NCBI GenBank assembly: GCA_017406005.1
Contig: JAFQZI010000173.1
Location: 1-64,000 of the forward strand
Origin: Oscillospiraceae bacterium
Lineage (GTDB): Bacteria; Bacillota; Clostridia; Oscillospirales; Oscillospiraceae
Reading direction: 5' to 3'
DNA: 64,000 nucleotides
A model generated the notes under the pieces. The model ran no database searches. It was given only the letters and a program-made list of their open reading frames with translations, and was not told where the DNA came from. Positions 15,683 to 24,964 of this stretch are shown piece by piece. Positions within the stretch are counted from its first letter, which is position 1, and each line of letters starts with the position of its first letter. Made by a program: the position numbers and the translations under genes.

Positions 15683-17245
15683 ATGAAGAAAAGAATTTTG
15701 GCACTCACTCTTGTGCTGGCACTCAGCCTTCTGCCCGCCTGCGGGAAAACAGCTGAACCGGCAGCCACACCTGCGGGGACAGATGCCCCTGCGGAAACTG
15801 CTGCAGCACCGGAGACCGGACGGGCGGCTGCGAATGAAATCAACATCGGAATCGCCCAGGATTTCGACAGTCTCGACCCACATACGATGAACGCCGCGGG
15901 AACCAAAGAAATCATGTTTAACGTATTTGAAGGGCTGGTCAAGCCCAATTCAGACGGTGAAATTGTTCCTGCTGTCGCATCCGAGATCATAAAGTCGGAA
16001 GACGGCCTGACTTACACGTTTACACTGCGTCAGGGCGTCAAGTTCCACAACGGCGATCCGGTTACGATGCAGGATCTTGTTTTTTCCATTGAAAGGCGCT
16101 GGAATTCCGACGATGCCGCGGCGATCCTTACTGCCCTCTCCGTCATCGACCATCTGGACCATGACGACAGCACGCTGACCATCACGCTTTCCGAGCCGAG
16201 CAATGAGTTCCTCGCGGCCGTGATGAATGTCTATATCATCCCTGCCGGATATGACAAGCAGGCTACCGAGCCGATCGGTACGGGCCCGTACAAATTCGTC
16301 TCCCGTACGGTGCAGGACAGCCTTGTTCTTGAGCGTTTTGCGGATTACTGGGGAACCCCCGGCAACATTGACAAGGTTACCTTCAAGATCCTGGAAAATG
16401 CGGAAGGGCTGGTACTCGGCCTGCAGAGCGGTGCGCTCGATCTCGTTGCCCATATGAGCAGCGACCAGACCGTGCAGCTCTCTTCCGACGACTTCAGCAT
16501 TCAGGAAGGCAGCATGAACCTTGTGCAGGCGCTCTATCTCAACAATGCCGAAAAGCCGTTTGACGATGTGCGCGTCCGGCAGGCACTGTGCTATGCCGTG
16601 GACAAGAAGGCTGTGATCGACCTGGCATTTGACGGCTACGGCATCCCGCTCGGCACTTCCATGTTCCCGTCTTTCAGCAAGTATTACGACGAATCCCTGA
16701 CGGATTACTATACCCTGAATGTGGAAAAAGCCAAAGAGCTCCTCACTGAAGCTGGTTACCCCGATGGCTTTGAAATGACGATCACGGTGCCGAGCAATTA
16801 CACGCCGCATGTGAACACTGCCACCGTCCTTGTGGAGCTGCTGCGGGAAGTCGGCGTGAAGGCGACCGTTCAGCCGGTCGACTGGAGCACATGGCTCGAA
16901 GAAGTATACAGCAACAGAAAGTTCCAGAGCACCATAACCGGGCTGACAAGCGACAACATGACAGCGCGCAAGCTCCTGGAACGCTTCGGCAGCAAAGTCA
17001 GCAACAACTTCACGAACTATTCCAACGAAGAATATGACAAGATCCTCGCCAAGGCCCTCAGCGAGACGGATGATGCCAAACAGACAGAGCTCTACCGCGC
17101 TCTGGAGAAGAACCTGACGGAAAACGCTGCAAACGTCTATCTGCAGGATATGGCTGATCTGGTGGCTGTGCGCCGCGGGCTGGAGGGCCTCACCTTCTAT
17201 CCGATCTATGTGCTCGACGTCTCTGCACTGAAGTGGGCAAAATGA
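15683..17245 (+). CDS. Nickel/peptide-type ABC substrate-binding lipoprotein (SBP family 5)
   Basis: The 520-residue protein starts with a lipoprotein signal (lipobox LLPAC, Cys 20) and a Pro/Ala/Thr linker. The family 5 binding fold follows: LDPHTMN, VKFHNGDPVT (conserved family segment), GTGPYKF and RVRQALCYAVDKK. It captures a peptide, nickel chelate or similar ligand outside the membrane for the downstream permeases. AAAGGAG lies just before the ATG. The stop overlaps the next start (ATGA). The nearby cobalamin and HypB-like genes make a metal ligand possible, but peptide binding is equally compatible. Confidence 0.9.
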   Translation: MKKRILALTLVLALSLLPACGKTAEPAATPAGTDAPAETAAAPETGRAAANEINIGIAQDFDSLDPHTMNAAGTKEIMFNVFEGLVKPNSDGEIVPAVASEIIKSEDGLTYTFTLRQGVKFHNGDPVTMQDLVFSIERRWNSDDAAAILTALSVIDHLDHDDSTLTITLSEPSNEFLAAVMNVYIIPAGYDKQATEPIGTGPYKFVSRTVQDSLVLERFADYWGTPGNIDKVTFKILENAEGLVLGLQSGALDLVAHMSSDQTVQLSSDDFSIQEGSMNLVQALYLNNAEKPFDDVRVRQALCYAVDKKAVIDLAFDGYGIPLGTSMFPSFSKYYDESLTDYYTLNVEKAKELLTEAGYPDGFEMTITVPSNYTPHVNTATVLVELLREVGVKATVQPVDWSTWLEEVYSNRKFQSTITGLTSDNMTARKLLERFGSKVSNNFTNYSNEEYDKILAKALSETDDAKQTELYRALEKNLTENAANVYLQDMADLVAVRRGLEGLTFYPIYVLDVSALKWAK

Positions 17246-18213
17246 ACGGTGCTCTGCAGTATACCCTGAAACGGATCCTTCTGCTCGTCATAACAATGGT
17301 GCTGGTCTCGTTCCTGACGTTTCTGGCTTTCGAGCTGGTATCCGGGGATCCGGCGCGCACCATGCTCGGAACGGAAGCGACCGAAGCTCAGGTCGCAGCT
17401 CTGCAGCATCAGCTGGGGCTGGACCGACCCTTTCTCGTGCGCTATTTCAGCTGGCTGGGAGGATTCTTTTCCGGGAATCTCGGGACGTCCTACAGCTATC
17501 GCCAGAGTGTCTGGGCGCTGATTGCCTCCAAACTGGAGCTCTCGCTGTGGCTGAGCCTGATGAGCTTTGTGATCATTGCCGCCGTTTCGATTCCGCTCGG
17601 GATTCTTTCCTATCGGTTCACGGGAGGGTTTTTCGACTGGCCGCGCACCACGCTCAACCAGCTCTGCATGGCCGTTCCCCCGTTCTTTACGGGCATTCTG
17701 GTTTCCTGGGGGTTCGGGATCGTTTTACGGCTGTTTACACCCGGGGACTTTCCCGGGTTTCAGGTCAACTTCGGTGCATCTCTGCGTCACCTGTTCTTCG
17801 GTGCGATCTGCCTTAGCATCCCACGCATTGCCATGACGGTGCGCATGCTACGCTCCACCGTCATTGATGAAATGAACAAGGCCTATGTGCTCACCGCTAT
17901 CAGCCGAGGCAACGACCGGAAAAGCGTGCTGACACGGCATGTGCTGAAGAATTCCATGGTCTCCGTCGTGACCTTTCTGGGCCAGACGCTGGCGGAGCTC
18001 GTCGGCGCGGGGATCGTTGTGGAGCAGGTGCTCGGAATCCCCGGGCTCGGCCGTTTCCTCGTCGCCTCCATTTCACACCGGGATTATCCGGTTGTGCAGG
18101 CTATTGTCGTGATCCTCGCTTTCTGGGTGGTCTTGTCCGGCACGGCTGCCGATCTGATCAACCAGGCGATCGACCCGCGGCTGCGCCTGACGGCAGGGGG
18201 TGAGCAGCAGTGA
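17242..18213 (+). CDS. ABC permease, DppB/NikB family
   Basis: The 323-residue protein has six predicted membrane helices, and the conserved cytoplasmic loop is present as TRHVLKNSMVSVVTFLGQTLAELVGAGIVVEQV. It forms half of the membrane channel with the next gene. The start is the ATG at 17242 within the ATGA overlap with the binding-protein gene, which implies translational coupling. A GTG three codons earlier is possible but lacks a better ribosome site. The length is typical of DppB/NikB (310-340). Confidence 0.92.
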   Translation: MNGALQYTLKRILLLVITMVLVSFLTFLAFELVSGDPARTMLGTEATEAQVAALQHQLGLDRPFLVRYFSWLGGFFSGNLGTSYSYRQSVWALIASKLELSLWLSLMSFVIIAAVSIPLGILSYRFTGGFFDWPRTTLNQLCMAVPPFFTGILVSWGFGIVLRLFTPGDFPGFQVNFGASLRHLFFGAICLSIPRIAMTVRMLRSTVIDEMNKAYVLTAISRGNDRKSVLTRHVLKNSMVSVVTFLGQTLAELVGAGIVVEQVLGIPGLGRFLVASISHRDYPVVQAIVVILAFWVVLSGTAADLINQAIDPRLRLTAGGEQQ

Positions 18214-19019
18214 AAAGGGTGAAGAACGGATATCTCCTCGCCGGCTTGCTCATCACGGGCATTATGCTGCTTGTGGCAGTGATCGGCGTATTCTGGACGC
18301 CCTATGTGCCGACTGCCATGAAATACGGGCGCTTCCAGCCGCCGAGTGCTCTGCATCTCTTCGGGACGGACAACTTCGGGCGGGACATTTTCAGCCGTGT
18401 GATGAAAGGCACCGGGACGACCCTGGCCATTGCCCTCATCACCGTATCCATCGGTGCCGTGATCGGGACGATCGTCGGGGCGGTCACGGGATATTTCGGC
18501 GGCCTGGTCGACGATGTGCTGATGCGACTGAACGATGCCGTGACGGCTTTTCCGAGCTTCCTGCTGGCACTCCTCATTGTGAGCCTTGTCGGCCCCGGGA
18601 AGAAGTACAGTGTGGTGCTGGCTCTCGGTCTGGTGTTTATCCCGAGTTTTGCACGTGTCATGCGCACGGAATTTGCCTCCCTGCGCAATCAGAACTATGT
18701 AACAAGGGCCCGCCTGATGGGAGCCTCGAACACGAGGATCCTTTTCGTGCATCTGCTGCCGAACACCCTGCGGGTGCTGCTCCCTGCCTTTACGATCGGT
18801 TTCAACAACGCAGTGCTGGCCGAAGCAAGCATGAGTTTTCTGGGTATCGGCGTCACACCGCCGGACGCCTCGCTCGGCTATATGCTCTCCGAAGCACAGG
18901 CCATGCTGAAAGCGGGCCCCTGGTATGCCATATTCACCGGATGCACGATCGTGCTGCTGATCTTCGGTGTAGGGCTGATCGGAGAAGGGCTGCAGGCACT
19001 CAACCGGGAGGTGGGCTGA
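18210..19019 (+). CDS. ABC permease, DppC/NikC family
   Basis: The 269-residue second permease starts at a GTG overlapping the DppB-type stop by 4 nt. It has the N-terminal domain segment LFGTDNFGRDIFSR that precedes the channel helices in this family, and the coupling loop FVHLLPNTLRVLLPAFTIGFNNAVLAEASMSFLGIG. It pairs with the upstream permease. One nucleotide separates it from the first ATPase gene. Confidence 0.92.
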   Translation: MKRVKNGYLLAGLLITGIMLLVAVIGVFWTPYVPTAMKYGRFQPPSALHLFGTDNFGRDIFSRVMKGTGTTLAIALITVSIGAVIGTIVGAVTGYFGGLVDDVLMRLNDAVTAFPSFLLALLIVSLVGPGKKYSVVLALGLVFIPSFARVMRTEFASLRNQNYVTRARLMGASNTRILFVHLLPNTLRVLLPAFTIGFNNAVLAEASMSFLGIGVTPPDASLGYMLSEAQAMLKAGPWYAIFTGCTIVLLIFGVGLIGEGLQALNREVG

Positions 19020-19020
19020 T

Positions 19021-19818
19021 ATGCTGGAAATCCGAGACCTGCACGTGAAATTCAACAACCGGAACCGCGAAGCGGTCGGCGGGATCTCTCTGGAAATCCA
19101 TGACGGAGAAATCGTCGGCCTCGCGGGGAGCAGCGGATCGGGGAAAACCGTCACGGCAATGAGCATTGCCGGGCTTTTACCCAGAAAACAGTGCACCTAT
19201 TCGGGTGATATCCTGCTCAACGGGCAGGACCTTCTGCATGCCAAACGCAGCGAGCTGCGCAAACTGCACGGCAAGGAGATCGGCGTTGTTTTCCAGAACC
19301 CCATGAGTGCGATGGATCCGCTTATGCGCATCGGAGAACAGGTTGGCGAAGTGCTGCGCATCCATACAAACCTCTCCGCCAACGAACGGCGGGAAAAGGC
19401 GCTGCAGGCCATGGCATCGGTTGAACTGGAGGACCCGGAGAAAATTTACCGGAGCTATCCCCATGAGCTCTCCGGCGGAATGCTGCAGCGTGCTATGATC
19501 GCGGCGGCAATCGTCATCGAGCCGAGCCTGCTTCTGCTGGATGAGCCCACCACCGCGCTGGACGTGACTATCCAGGCACAGATCCTGTCGCTGCTGAAAA
19601 AACTCAACCGGGAGACCGGGATGTCGATGCTGCTGATCTCGCACAACCTGAACATCATGCGCAGGCTCTGCTCCCGTGTTGCGGTGATGCAGCGCGGTCT
19701 GCTGGTGGAGACCGGCCGCACGGAAAACGTTTACGAAAACCCGCAGCATCCGTATACCAGGCAGCTGATCGATGCGATCCCCACGCGGGAAGGGAGGGGA
19801 AAATGGCAGAACAACTGA
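19021..19818 (+). CDS. ABC ATPase, DppD/NikD family (short form)
   Basis: Walker A GSSGSGKT near residue 40, signature [10 protein letters not shown] near 152, Walker [13 protein letters not shown] near 172 and the switch SHNLNIM near 203. At 265 residues it lacks the extra oligopeptide C-terminal domain that takes DppD/OppD to 320-350, so it matches NikD-length ATPases better. It ends [16 protein letters not shown] and overlaps the next ATPase by 16 nt. Confidence 0.92.
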   Translation: MLEIRDLHVKFNNRNREAVGGISLEIHDGEIVGLAGSSGSGKTVTAMSIAGLLPRKQCTYSGDILLNGQDLLHAKRSELRKLHGKEIGVVFQNPMSAMDPLMRIGEQVGEVLRIHTNLSANERREKALQAMASVELEDPEKIYRSYPHELSGGMLQRAMIAAAIVIEPSLLLLDEPTTALDVTIQAQILSLLKKLNRETGMSMLLISHNLNIMRRLCSRVAVMQRGLLVETGRTENVYENPQHPYTRQLIDAIPTREGRGKWQNN

Positions 19819-20540
19819 TCCTCGAAGTGCAGCATGTTTATGCGGGTTACCGCGAGGGCGGGCTGTTCTCCGGAAAAAATACATACCACGAAGTGCTGCA
19901 TGATATCGATTTTACGGTGCATCAGGGAGAGATCGTCGGCCTGGCGGGGAAAAGCGGGACGGGAAAATCGAGCCTCACTCGCGTGATCCTCGGCCTGCTG
20001 GAACCGACGAAGGGGAAAGTGATCCATCATGCGGGCAAACCGCAGATTGTATTTCAGGATCCGTACAGTTCCCTCAACCCGATGTATTCTGCCGAGTGGT
20101 CCGTCGAGGAGCCGCTTCTGATCTCCGGACAATATGACGCAGCCACCCGAAAACGCATGGTGCATGAAATGCTCGAACAGGTTGAGCTGCCGCACGAGTG
20201 CTGGTCCGCCAAACCGGATGAACTCTCCGGCGGACAGCGGCAGCGTGTCAGCATTGCAGCGGCACTGATCCAGAAACCGCGCTTTCTGATCGCCGACGAG
20301 CCTGTCAGCGCGCTGGACGTCACCATTCAGGCGCAGATTCTCAAACTGCTGCTGCAGCTTCGCAAAGATCTCGACCTGAGCTATCTTTTTATTTCCCACG
20401 ATCTGAATGTCGTCTATCAGCTCTGTGACAGCGTGCTGATCATGAATGACGGGCGCATCGTCGAGCAGGGTTCGGTAGAAGAAGTGTACAACCACCCGAG
20501 AGAGGAATACACAAAACAGCTGCTCGCCGCTGCGATGTGA
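19803..20540 (+). CDS. ABC ATPase, DppF/NikE family (short form)
   Basis: The 245-residue ATPase has Walker [10 protein letters not shown] near residue 47, signature LSGGQRQRV near 140, Walker [13 protein letters not shown] near 160 and [11 protein letters not shown]. The C-terminal [13 protein letters not shown] is standard for the family. It completes a five-gene importer with both ATPases of NikDE length. The operon probably ends near here, although the phosphoesterase starts only 16 nt on. Confidence 0.92.
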   Translation: MAEQLILEVQHVYAGYREGGLFSGKNTYHEVLHDIDFTVHQGEIVGLAGKSGTGKSSLTRVILGLLEPTKGKVIHHAGKPQIVFQDPYSSLNPMYSAEWSVEEPLLISGQYDAATRKRMVHEMLEQVELPHECWSAKPDELSGGQRQRVSIAAALIQKPRFLIADEPVSALDVTIQAQILKLLLQLRKDLDLSYLFISHDLNVVYQLCDSVLIMNDGRIVEQGSVEEVYNHPREEYTKQLLAAAM

Positions 20541-20556
20541 CAAAAAGGAGGCTTTC

Positions 20557-21123
20557 ATGACGATCAGATATATTGCAGACCCGCATTTTGATACTGACAG
20601 CATCATTGCATATGACAACAGGCTATTCGACAGCACGGAAGAGATGAACGAAGCCATGATTGAAAACTGGAACCGTGCCGTAACTGATCCGGAAGACCTG
20701 ACCTGGATTCTCGGCGATTTCTGCAGCGGGGATGCGGAACGCTGGAGGAAGCTGCTCTCCCGGCTGAACGGAAGGAAAGCCCTGATCATCGGAAACCACG
20801 ATGACCCGGAGGCTGTGGCAGGCGCACACAGCTGCTTTGAAGATGTGGCGGAATACCGGGAAATCCTCGACCGGGACAGGCATGTCGTGCTGTGCCATTA
20901 TCCGATTGTCGCCTTTCACGATCATTACTTCGGCTGGTATCATCTGTACGGGCACGTGCACAACTCTTATGAATGGAACATCGTTGAAAATGCCAAACGT
21001 CTGCTGAAGAACCTTTACGTCCGGCAGGATGTTTGCCGGATGGCTAACGCGGGAGCAATGCTACCCTCCATGCAATATACTCCCCGTACCCTGGATGAGA
21101 TTTTTGAACCAGAACAGACTTGA
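20557..21123 (+). CDS. Calcineurin-like metallophosphoesterase
   Basis: The 188-residue enzyme shows the full set of metal ligands: DPHFD (residues 8-12), GDF near 52, GNHDD near 79, CHYP near 112 and the GHVH pair near 128. Size and layout match small bacterial phosphoesterases of unknown substrate that replace the usual DLH by DPHF. AGGAGG precedes the ATG. It is 16 nt behind the ABC operon and 14 nt ahead of the reductase, so it may be read from the same transcript. Confidence 0.85.
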   Translation: MTIRYIADPHFDTDSIIAYDNRLFDSTEEMNEAMIENWNRAVTDPEDLTWILGDFCSGDAERWRKLLSRLNGRKALIIGNHDDPEAVAGAHSCFEDVAEYREILDRDRHVVLCHYPIVAFHDHYFGWYHLYGHVHNSYEWNIVENAKRLLKNLYVRQDVCRMANAGAMLPSMQYTPRTLDEIFEPEQT

Positions 21124-21137
21124 AAGGAGAACACCCC

Positions 21138-22259
21138 ATGAGCAGAAAAAAACTCGGTTTCGGGCTGATGCGGCTGCCGCTGCTGAATCCGGAGGACGCC
21201 GGCAGCATCAACTATCCCCTGCTGGAAGAGATGGTCGATACATTCCTGGCGCGGGGATTTACGTATTTTGACACCGCATGGATGTACTGCGACGGGAAAA
21301 GCGAGGAAGCTGTTAAGCGGGTTCTCGTCTCCCGCCATCCGAGAGACAGCTTTACCCTCACAACCAAGCTACCTGCCTATATGCTCAAAAAGGAAGAGGA
21401 TCGGGAGTGGCTCTTCAGCGAACAGCTCAAACGGACGGGTGCCGGTTATTTTGACTACTACTGGCTTCATGACGTAAACTCCGAGTCGCTCAAAACGTTT
21501 GAGGCGCTGCACTGCTTTGACTTTATTCTGGAGAAAAAGAAAGCCGGGCTTGTAAAACACGTCGGGTTTTCCTTCCATGATGAGCCCAAGGTCCTCGATG
21601 AAGTGCTGACAAGACATCCGGAGATGGAATATGTGCAGCTGCAGCTGAATTATCTCGACTGGGACAGCCTCGGTGTCCAGAGCCACGGATGCTATGACGT
21701 AGCGGAAAGGCACGGCAAGCCGGTGATTGTGATGGAGCCCGTGAAGGGCGGCACCCTTGCGAAAGTTCCGCCCGAGGTGGAAGCGATGTTTTCCGCCGCC
21801 GCCCCGAATATGTCTGTCCCGTCGTGGGCAATCCGCTTTGCGGCAAGCCATAAAAACATTTTCATGGTGTTAAGCGGCATGAGCGACATGGCCCAGATCC
21901 TAGACAACACCGGATATATGGAAGACTTCGTCCCGCTGACACAGGAAGAGCTTGGCATGATGCACCGGGCAGCTGGGATGATCAACAAACAGATTGTCGT
22001 TCCCTGCACGGGCTGCTCCTACTGCACGGTAAACTGCCCGCAGAACATCGCCATCCCGAAGTATTTCTCCCTGTACAATGCGGATATGCAGGAAGCGCCG
22101 GACAAAGGCTGGACTCCTCAGCCCAGCTATTACGAGCATCTTACGCTCACCTTCGGTAAGGCAAGCGACTGTATCAAATGCGGCCAGTGCGAAGCCATGT
22201 GCCCGCAGCATCTGCCGATCCGCAAGTATCTGGAAGACGTAGCTGCCAGGTTTGAATAA
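21138..22259 (+). CDS. Aldo/keto reductase with C-terminal ferredoxin-type clusters
   Basis: The 373-residue protein has an aldo/keto-reductase barrel (YFDTAWMYCDGKSE near residue 46 and WLHDVN near residue 108, where catalytic Asp, Tyr and His are expected) followed by two cysteine-rich segments, CTGCSYCTVNCPQNIAIP near 290 and CIKCGQCEAMCPQHLPIRK near 345. Each can hold a [4Fe-4S] cluster. Such fusions are common in anaerobes; the substrate is unknown. The ATG at 21138 follows AGGAG; an earlier in-frame TTG is less likely. Confidence 0.92.
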   Translation: MSRKKLGFGLMRLPLLNPEDAGSINYPLLEEMVDTFLARGFTYFDTAWMYCDGKSEEAVKRVLVSRHPRDSFTLTTKLPAYMLKKEEDREWLFSEQLKRTGAGYFDYYWLHDVNSESLKTFEALHCFDFILEKKKAGLVKHVGFSFHDEPKVLDEVLTRHPEMEYVQLQLNYLDWDSLGVQSHGCYDVAERHGKPVIVMEPVKGGTLAKVPPEVEAMFSAAAPNMSVPSWAIRFAASHKNIFMVLSGMSDMAQILDNTGYMEDFVPLTQEELGMMHRAAGMINKQIVVPCTGCSYCTVNCPQNIAIPKYFSLYNADMQEAPDKGWTPQPSYYEHLTLTFGKASDCIKCGQCEAMCPQHLPIRKYLEDVAARFE

Positions 22260-22307
22260 CACGGTGCGGCTCGGGATAAAAAACTGAAGAGTTCGAGATT
22301 AAAATTC

Positions 22308-22341
22308 GGGGGCGGTTCTCACGGAACCGCCCCCTTGATAT
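22308..22341. terminator. Bidirectional terminator between convergent genes
   Basis: An 11-bp GC stem GGGGGCGGTTC / GAACCGCCCCC with a 5-nt loop lies between the reductase (+) and GH31 (-) stops, with T-rich sequence on the plus side and AATTTTAATC on the minus side. Confidence 0.85.
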
Positions 22342-22352
22342 TGGCTTTTTTA

Positions 22353-24863
22353 TTATTCGTCGGCCATGCCGATCAGATCAAACTTCTCCGTAGAAATCAC
22401 GACCTCAAAGCTGTCCTTCTCCGGCTTCGGGCATTTGACGAGAATGCTGCGGTCGGAAAGCTCATAGTACCAGCCGGATTCGCTCTCTTCCCAGTTGTCG
22501 CGCACGAGGAAGCGCGGGATCTGCTCGCCGTCCACGCTGACCCAGAAGGCGCCCTTCTTCTTGCTGATAAGGCGAAGGGTCAGTGCCTTGATGGTATCCG
22601 GATAGTCGCCGGTTTTCTCAAAGCGGATGCAGGTGCGGTCTCCTGCCTTGACACTGATGGTCGTTTCGGCATAACGGCCCTGCTTATAGTCTTCCGTGTG
22701 TCCGTCGTCATCATAGTATACGAATTTTGAATCCCCTTCAGCCGCGATGAGCAGGTCAAGCTGTCTGACCTCGTCGGCAAGAATGCGCTTGACATCTTCG
22801 CTGGTGCAGAAAATGGCGCTGCCGCGCAGGAACATCGGGATGCTGCCTAGATCAACCGGAACCTCTATGGTCCGGCCGCCCTCGTAGGCACGGAGCTGAT
22901 CATTCATATCGTACCAGGTGCAGCCCTTCGGGAGATAAAGCTTTCTCGTCTTTGCCCCCTTCTCCACAACATTCGCCACCAGTACCGCGGGGCCGTACAT
23001 AAAGGTCAGACTTTCGTCTGCATAGCAGGCGGGATCATCAGGGAACTCCAGGAACAAGGGACGCATGACCGGCAGGCCGTCCACGCTCGCCTCGCGCATC
23101 AGGGAGTAAAGATACGGCAGCATGCGGTAGCGCAGTGCATAGGCTTCGCGCACGTACGGCAGATTCTCTGCATACATCCAGGGCTGGGTAACGGTATTGT
23201 CTGAATTTGCGGAGTTGATGGTGAAGCGGGGCTGGAATACGCCGCTCTGGATCCAGCGCAGCAGCAGCTCCCCTTCCGGCGCACCGCCTGCGAAGCCCCC
23301 AATGTCACAACCCGTGTTCGCACAGCCGGAAAGGCCCATGCCCATGATCGTGGCGAGGTTGAACTTCACCGTGCGCCAGTCAGTCAGGTTGTCGCCGCCC
23401 CATACCTGCGCGTAGCGCTGGATGCCCGCGAAGCCCGCACGGTTGATAACATAAGGCCGCTCCCCGGGATAGACATCATGGATCGCCTGCACCGCAACAT
23501 AAGCCATCATATTCGAGTGGATGATTTTGAGATCCTCCATGGTGCCCTTCGCGCCTTCATAGTCGCATTGGGAAAGACGATCCTCAATGCCGTCGATCTC
23601 GCAGTTGTCGTTCCAGACGGTCTTGGTGCCTTTTTTCAGGATATTCTCTTCCAGCAGGTGCTTCCACGCCTCGCGCCCTTTGGGCCCGGTGAAGTCGATG
23701 AAGCGCCCCTCACCGCCCCACCAGCGGCCGGTCGCGTCTTTGGTGCCGTCAGCGGACTTGATGAAGGCGTCGCGCTCCTCATAATATTTCGCATAGGGGT
23801 GGTTTTTCAGCACGCCCGGCTTGAGGTTGCAAATGACGTTGATGCCCATGGCGTTCATTTTTTCAAAGAAGCCCTCGGGATCGGGAAAACGACGACGGTT
23901 CCAGTTGAAGGTGTAGCGCAGATTGTCTTTCTCTCCCGAAGAGTAACCGGAGGCCAGCCAGAAGTTGTCGATCCAGATTTTCTCCTGCAGGTGTTTGTCC
24001 ACAACCTTGTAGATCTCCTGATCGCAGTCCTTCTCGAGTTCCGCGTAGTACATGGTAGCCATGCAGTAGCCGAGGGACTGCTTGGTAGGCAGGATCGTCC
24101 GTCCTGTCAGCCAGGTATACCGGGTGACTACATCTTTCATATCCGGGCCATTGATAAGGAAGAGGTCGATGTCGCCCCCGTCTGTCTGGTAATAGCAGTA
24201 ATGCTCCCAGTAGCCGGAGATCTCCTGGCCGAGATCAAATACACAGTCATAGGAGTTATGGTAGAAGAGGCCCAGCGCGCTGCGTTTATCCTCGTTGATG
24301 CGGATATAAAACGGGATGTGCTTGTACATGGGGTCTCCGGTCTCCGGATCGTGGCCGATGGCGTCCTTCGGGCTCATGCGCAGGCGGCGGAGCTTCTTAT
24401 CCAGATGCCCCGTCTTCTCGCCGAAGCCGAAGAAATGGTCTTTCTCGCGGTCCATGCAGGAATAGTGGCTGAGCCTGCCGAGGTGATCTTTTTCGAAAGC
24501 CCGCTCGGGCAGATCGCGGTAGAGGCAATTGCCTTCTTTGTCATAGAGTTTAAAGGCAAGAGGCTGTTTGACAAGAACGAGCTTCAAAGTAGCTGTCTCA
24601 AAATTGAGCGTATTCCCGCTCTCGGTACAAGCGACATTCAGGGCCTTGATCCGCTGCCGCTCCCCCTCAAAAAGGGGATCAAGACGGTCAGGCCAGGCAG
24701 TGGTGACAAGCGTGTAGGACGCCTCGTCGAACTTGCGATCGAAGTTCACGCGGATGCGGATTACATCGTCCGTGAGGAAAATAATCAGCACGTCAGCTGT
24801 GTCAGCATACAGCAGCCAGCCGTTTTCCGTTTTTTCATAGGATTGCAGGTTATTTACCAGCAT
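22353..24863 (-). CDS. Glycoside hydrolase family 31
   Basis: The 836-residue enzyme has an N-terminal beta-sandwich (about 1-240), the catalytic barrel (about 250-590) and C-terminal beta domains. The nucleophile is probably Asp 419 in VWNDNCEIDG and the acid/base Asp 491 in WGGDN. The segment GCDIGGFAGGAPEGELLLRW is typical of GH31. There is no signal peptide, so it acts in the cytosol on imported oligosaccharides. Relatives are alpha-glucosidases, alpha-xylosidases and alpha-galactosidases; I cannot choose. AAAGGAG precedes the ATG. A vestige of a second copy lies directly upstream. Confidence 0.93.
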   Translation of the reverse strand: MLVNNLQSYEKTENGWLLYADTADVLIIFLTDDVIRIRVNFDRKFDEASYTLVTTAWPDRLDPLFEGERQRIKALNVACTESGNTLNFETATLKLVLVKQPLAFKLYDKEGNCLYRDLPERAFEKDHLGRLSHYSCMDREKDHFFGFGEKTGHLDKKLRRLRMSPKDAIGHDPETGDPMYKHIPFYIRINEDKRSALGLFYHNSYDCVFDLGQEISGYWEHYCYYQTDGGDIDLFLINGPDMKDVVTRYTWLTGRTILPTKQSLGYCMATMYYAELEKDCDQEIYKVVDKHLQEKIWIDNFWLASGYSSGEKDNLRYTFNWNRRRFPDPEGFFEKMNAMGINVICNLKPGVLKNHPYAKYYEERDAFIKSADGTKDATGRWWGGEGRFIDFTGPKGREAWKHLLEENILKKGTKTVWNDNCEIDGIEDRLSQCDYEGAKGTMEDLKIIHSNMMAYVAVQAIHDVYPGERPYVINRAGFAGIQRYAQVWGGDNLTDWRTVKFNLATIMGMGLSGCANTGCDIGGFAGGAPEGELLLRWIQSGVFQPRFTINSANSDNTVTQPWMYAENLPYVREAYALRYRMLPYLYSLMREASVDGLPVMRPLFLEFPDDPACYADESLTFMYGPAVLVANVVEKGAKTRKLYLPKGCTWYDMNDQLRAYEGGRTIEVPVDLGSIPMFLRGSAIFCTSEDVKRILADEVRQLDLLIAAEGDSKFVYYDDDGHTEDYKQGRYAETTISVKAGDRTCIRFEKTGDYPDTIKALTLRLISKKKGAFWVSVDGEQIPRFLVRDNWEESESGWYYELSDRSILVKCPKPEKDSFEVVISTEKFDLIGMADE

Positions 24864-24878
24864 GATTGAACTCCTTTT

Positions 24879-24959
24879 TCACATGCCAATCAGGTCAAAG
24901 TCCTCAAAGCTGACGGCCAGGATCACGGCCTTCTTCGGATTCGGGAACGCGCTGTTTAT
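24879..24959 (-). pseudogene. C-terminal remnant of a second GH31 gene
   Basis: Between the HypB-like stop and the GH31 ribosome site, the minus strand encodes PNPKKAVILA-VSFEDFDLIGM and then a stop. The intact neighbour ends PKPEKDSFEV-VISTEKFDLIGM-ADE. The shared P-x-P-x-K, V-x-I and FDLIGM identify it as the tail of a tandem paralogue whose body has been deleted up to the hypB-like gene. Confidence 0.8.
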
Positions 24960-24964
24960 TCTTT

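Noticed and set aside
23478..24869. Plus-strand open frame of 463 codons opposite GH31
   Set aside because: Shadow of the GH31 coding strand; the GH31 catalytic motifs fix the true strand.
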